NCBI RefSeq assembly: GCF_020439865.1
Contig: NZ_JAGRPF010000135.1
Location: forward strand, 45,103-109,102
DNA length: 64,000 nucleotides
Source of the DNA: Prosthecobacter sp.
GTDB taxonomy: Bacteria > Verrucomicrobiota > Verrucomicrobiia > Verrucomicrobiales > Verrucomicrobiaceae
Direction of reading: 5' to 3'
Position numbers and translations under genes: made by a program. Below are positions 63,519 to 64,000 of this stretch, one piece after another (positions within the stretch are counted from its first letter, which is position 1; the number at the start of each line of letters is the position of its first letter). The notes under the pieces were generated by a model. The model saw nothing but the letters and a program-made list of their open reading frames with translations. It searched no databases and was not told the DNA's origin.

Positions 63519-64000
63519 TCAGGTGGCGGCGAGCTTTTCGTTCATGATTTTGCCGCCGTGCGTGACGAGGCAGCTTTTCAGGATGTCATCCTCCAGGTTC
63601 AGTTTGAGCGACTTCGTTTCCTTGTCCCAGAACTCGCTCAGCAACGCGACGACGTTCGAGGAGAACATCTGGCTCGCATGCACCGGCACGGTCCCCGGCA
63701 GGCTGGAGGTTCCGACGATCTTCACGCCTTTGCGGTCCGTGATTTGATCCGCCACCACGCCTTCCACATTGCCGCCGCTTTCGACGGCGAGATCCACCAC
63801 CACGCTGCCCGGCTTCATCGCATCCAGCATGTCACTCGTAAGCAGGATCGGAGCGCGCCGGCCAAACACCTGCGCGGTCGTGATCACCACATCCGAATCG
63901 GCGCAGACTCGCGTCATGCCTTCGCGTTGGAGTTTGAGCTGCTCATCCGTCAGCGCCTTCGCGTAGCCGCCTTCCGTCTGGCCGGTTTCGCCCACGTCGA
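63519..64000 (-). CDS. pntAA: NAD(P) transhydrogenase subunit alpha, NAD-binding part (partial)
   Basis: Only the C-terminal 160 or so residues are in the window; the gene continues beyond 64000. They show the AlaDh/PNT NAD-binding domain: GETGQTEGGYAKALT, DVVITTAQVFGRRAPILLT, MKPGSVVVDLAVESGGNVEG and VPVHASQMFSSNVVALL. It ends 6 bases before pntAB. Operon order is pntAA > pntAB > pntB on the minus strand. Confidence 0.95.
   Translation of the reverse strand, partial: DVGETGQTEGGYAKALTDEQLKLQREGMTRVCADSDVVITTAQVFGRRAPILLTSDMLDAMKPGSVVVDLAVESGGNVEGVVADQITDRKGVKIVGTSSLPGTVPVHASQMFSSNVVALLSEFWDKETKSLKLNLEDDILKSCLVTHGGKIMNEKLAAT

Overview
The window looks like a chromosomal segment of a Verrucomicrobiota bacterium, probably Verrucomicrobiales (Prosthecobacter/Verrucomicrobium-like). 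The basis is the combination of two DUF1501 proteins, a DUF1549/DUF1553 protein, a giant PVC-type haem-binding dehydrogenase-like protein, LL-diaminopimelate aminotransferase, a SWIB-domain protein with a histone-like tail, an exosortase/EpsI pair, GC-rich DNA and many genes with weak or absent Shine-Dalgarno sequences. I could run no database search, so family calls come from recognising motifs. I see no rRNA, tRNA, CRISPR array, insertion sequence, phage gene or replication origin. Layout, left to right. (1) 1-10.4 kb is signalling and stress. It starts with the end of a Dabb protein, a 1078-residue orphan membrane protein (minus) and a SWIB protein (minus). Next come two plus-strand receiver proteins in tandem, one fused to a SpoIIE-type phosphatase and one to a metallo-beta-lactamase-fold domain. 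A minus-strand operon then runs tandem Usp protein > PAS histidine kinase > NarL-type regulator. The kinase PAS domain has the His and Arg that FixL uses to bind haem and sense oxygen. (2) 10.4-18.2 kb is mixed: a PQQ-propeller secreted protein, a small Ala-rich protein, a stand-alone NuoA, a second Dabb protein, and a minus-strand series riboflavin synthase > LolD-like ATPase > double FtsX permease > secreted lipocalin-like hydrolase. (3) 18.2-31 kb is the typical PVC secreted degradative set: DUF1549/1553 protein, a 1359-residue secreted beta-rich protein, an FGE-like protein, a DUF1501 protein and the haem-binding protein. The two minus-strand genes in the middle separate a DUF1553/DUF1501 pair that is normally adjacent. 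(4) 31-39.5 kb is metabolism and transport: dapL, a minus-strand group ending in dgt, then creatininase > oppB > oppC > a small secreted protein > an oppA-like binding protein. (5) 39.5-58.8 kb is a surface-polysaccharide/exosortase locus. On the minus strand it runs DAHP synthase > heptose-7-P kinase > GmhA > Wzx > Wzy > two glycosyltransferases > methyltransferase. One inverted GT9 gene (plus) follows, then methyltransferase > exosortase > EpsI > larE > larB > CapK/PaaK-like ligase > two-domain oxidoreductase > heparinase II/III-like protein. Most joints are 4-base ATGA overlaps. The nickel-pincer cofactor genes larE and larB sit inside this coupled series. (6) 58.8-64 kb is housekeeping: rpsB-tsf, a second DUF1501 gene, and the three-part proton-translocating transhydrogenase pntB/pntAB/pntAA, cut by the window end. 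The most interesting leads are the haem-PAS kinase operon, larBE inside the exosortase locus, an in-frame inverted-repeat element that forms the linker of the two-domain oxidoreductase, the receiver-MBL/receiver-phosphatase pair, and the orphan 1078-residue membrane protein.
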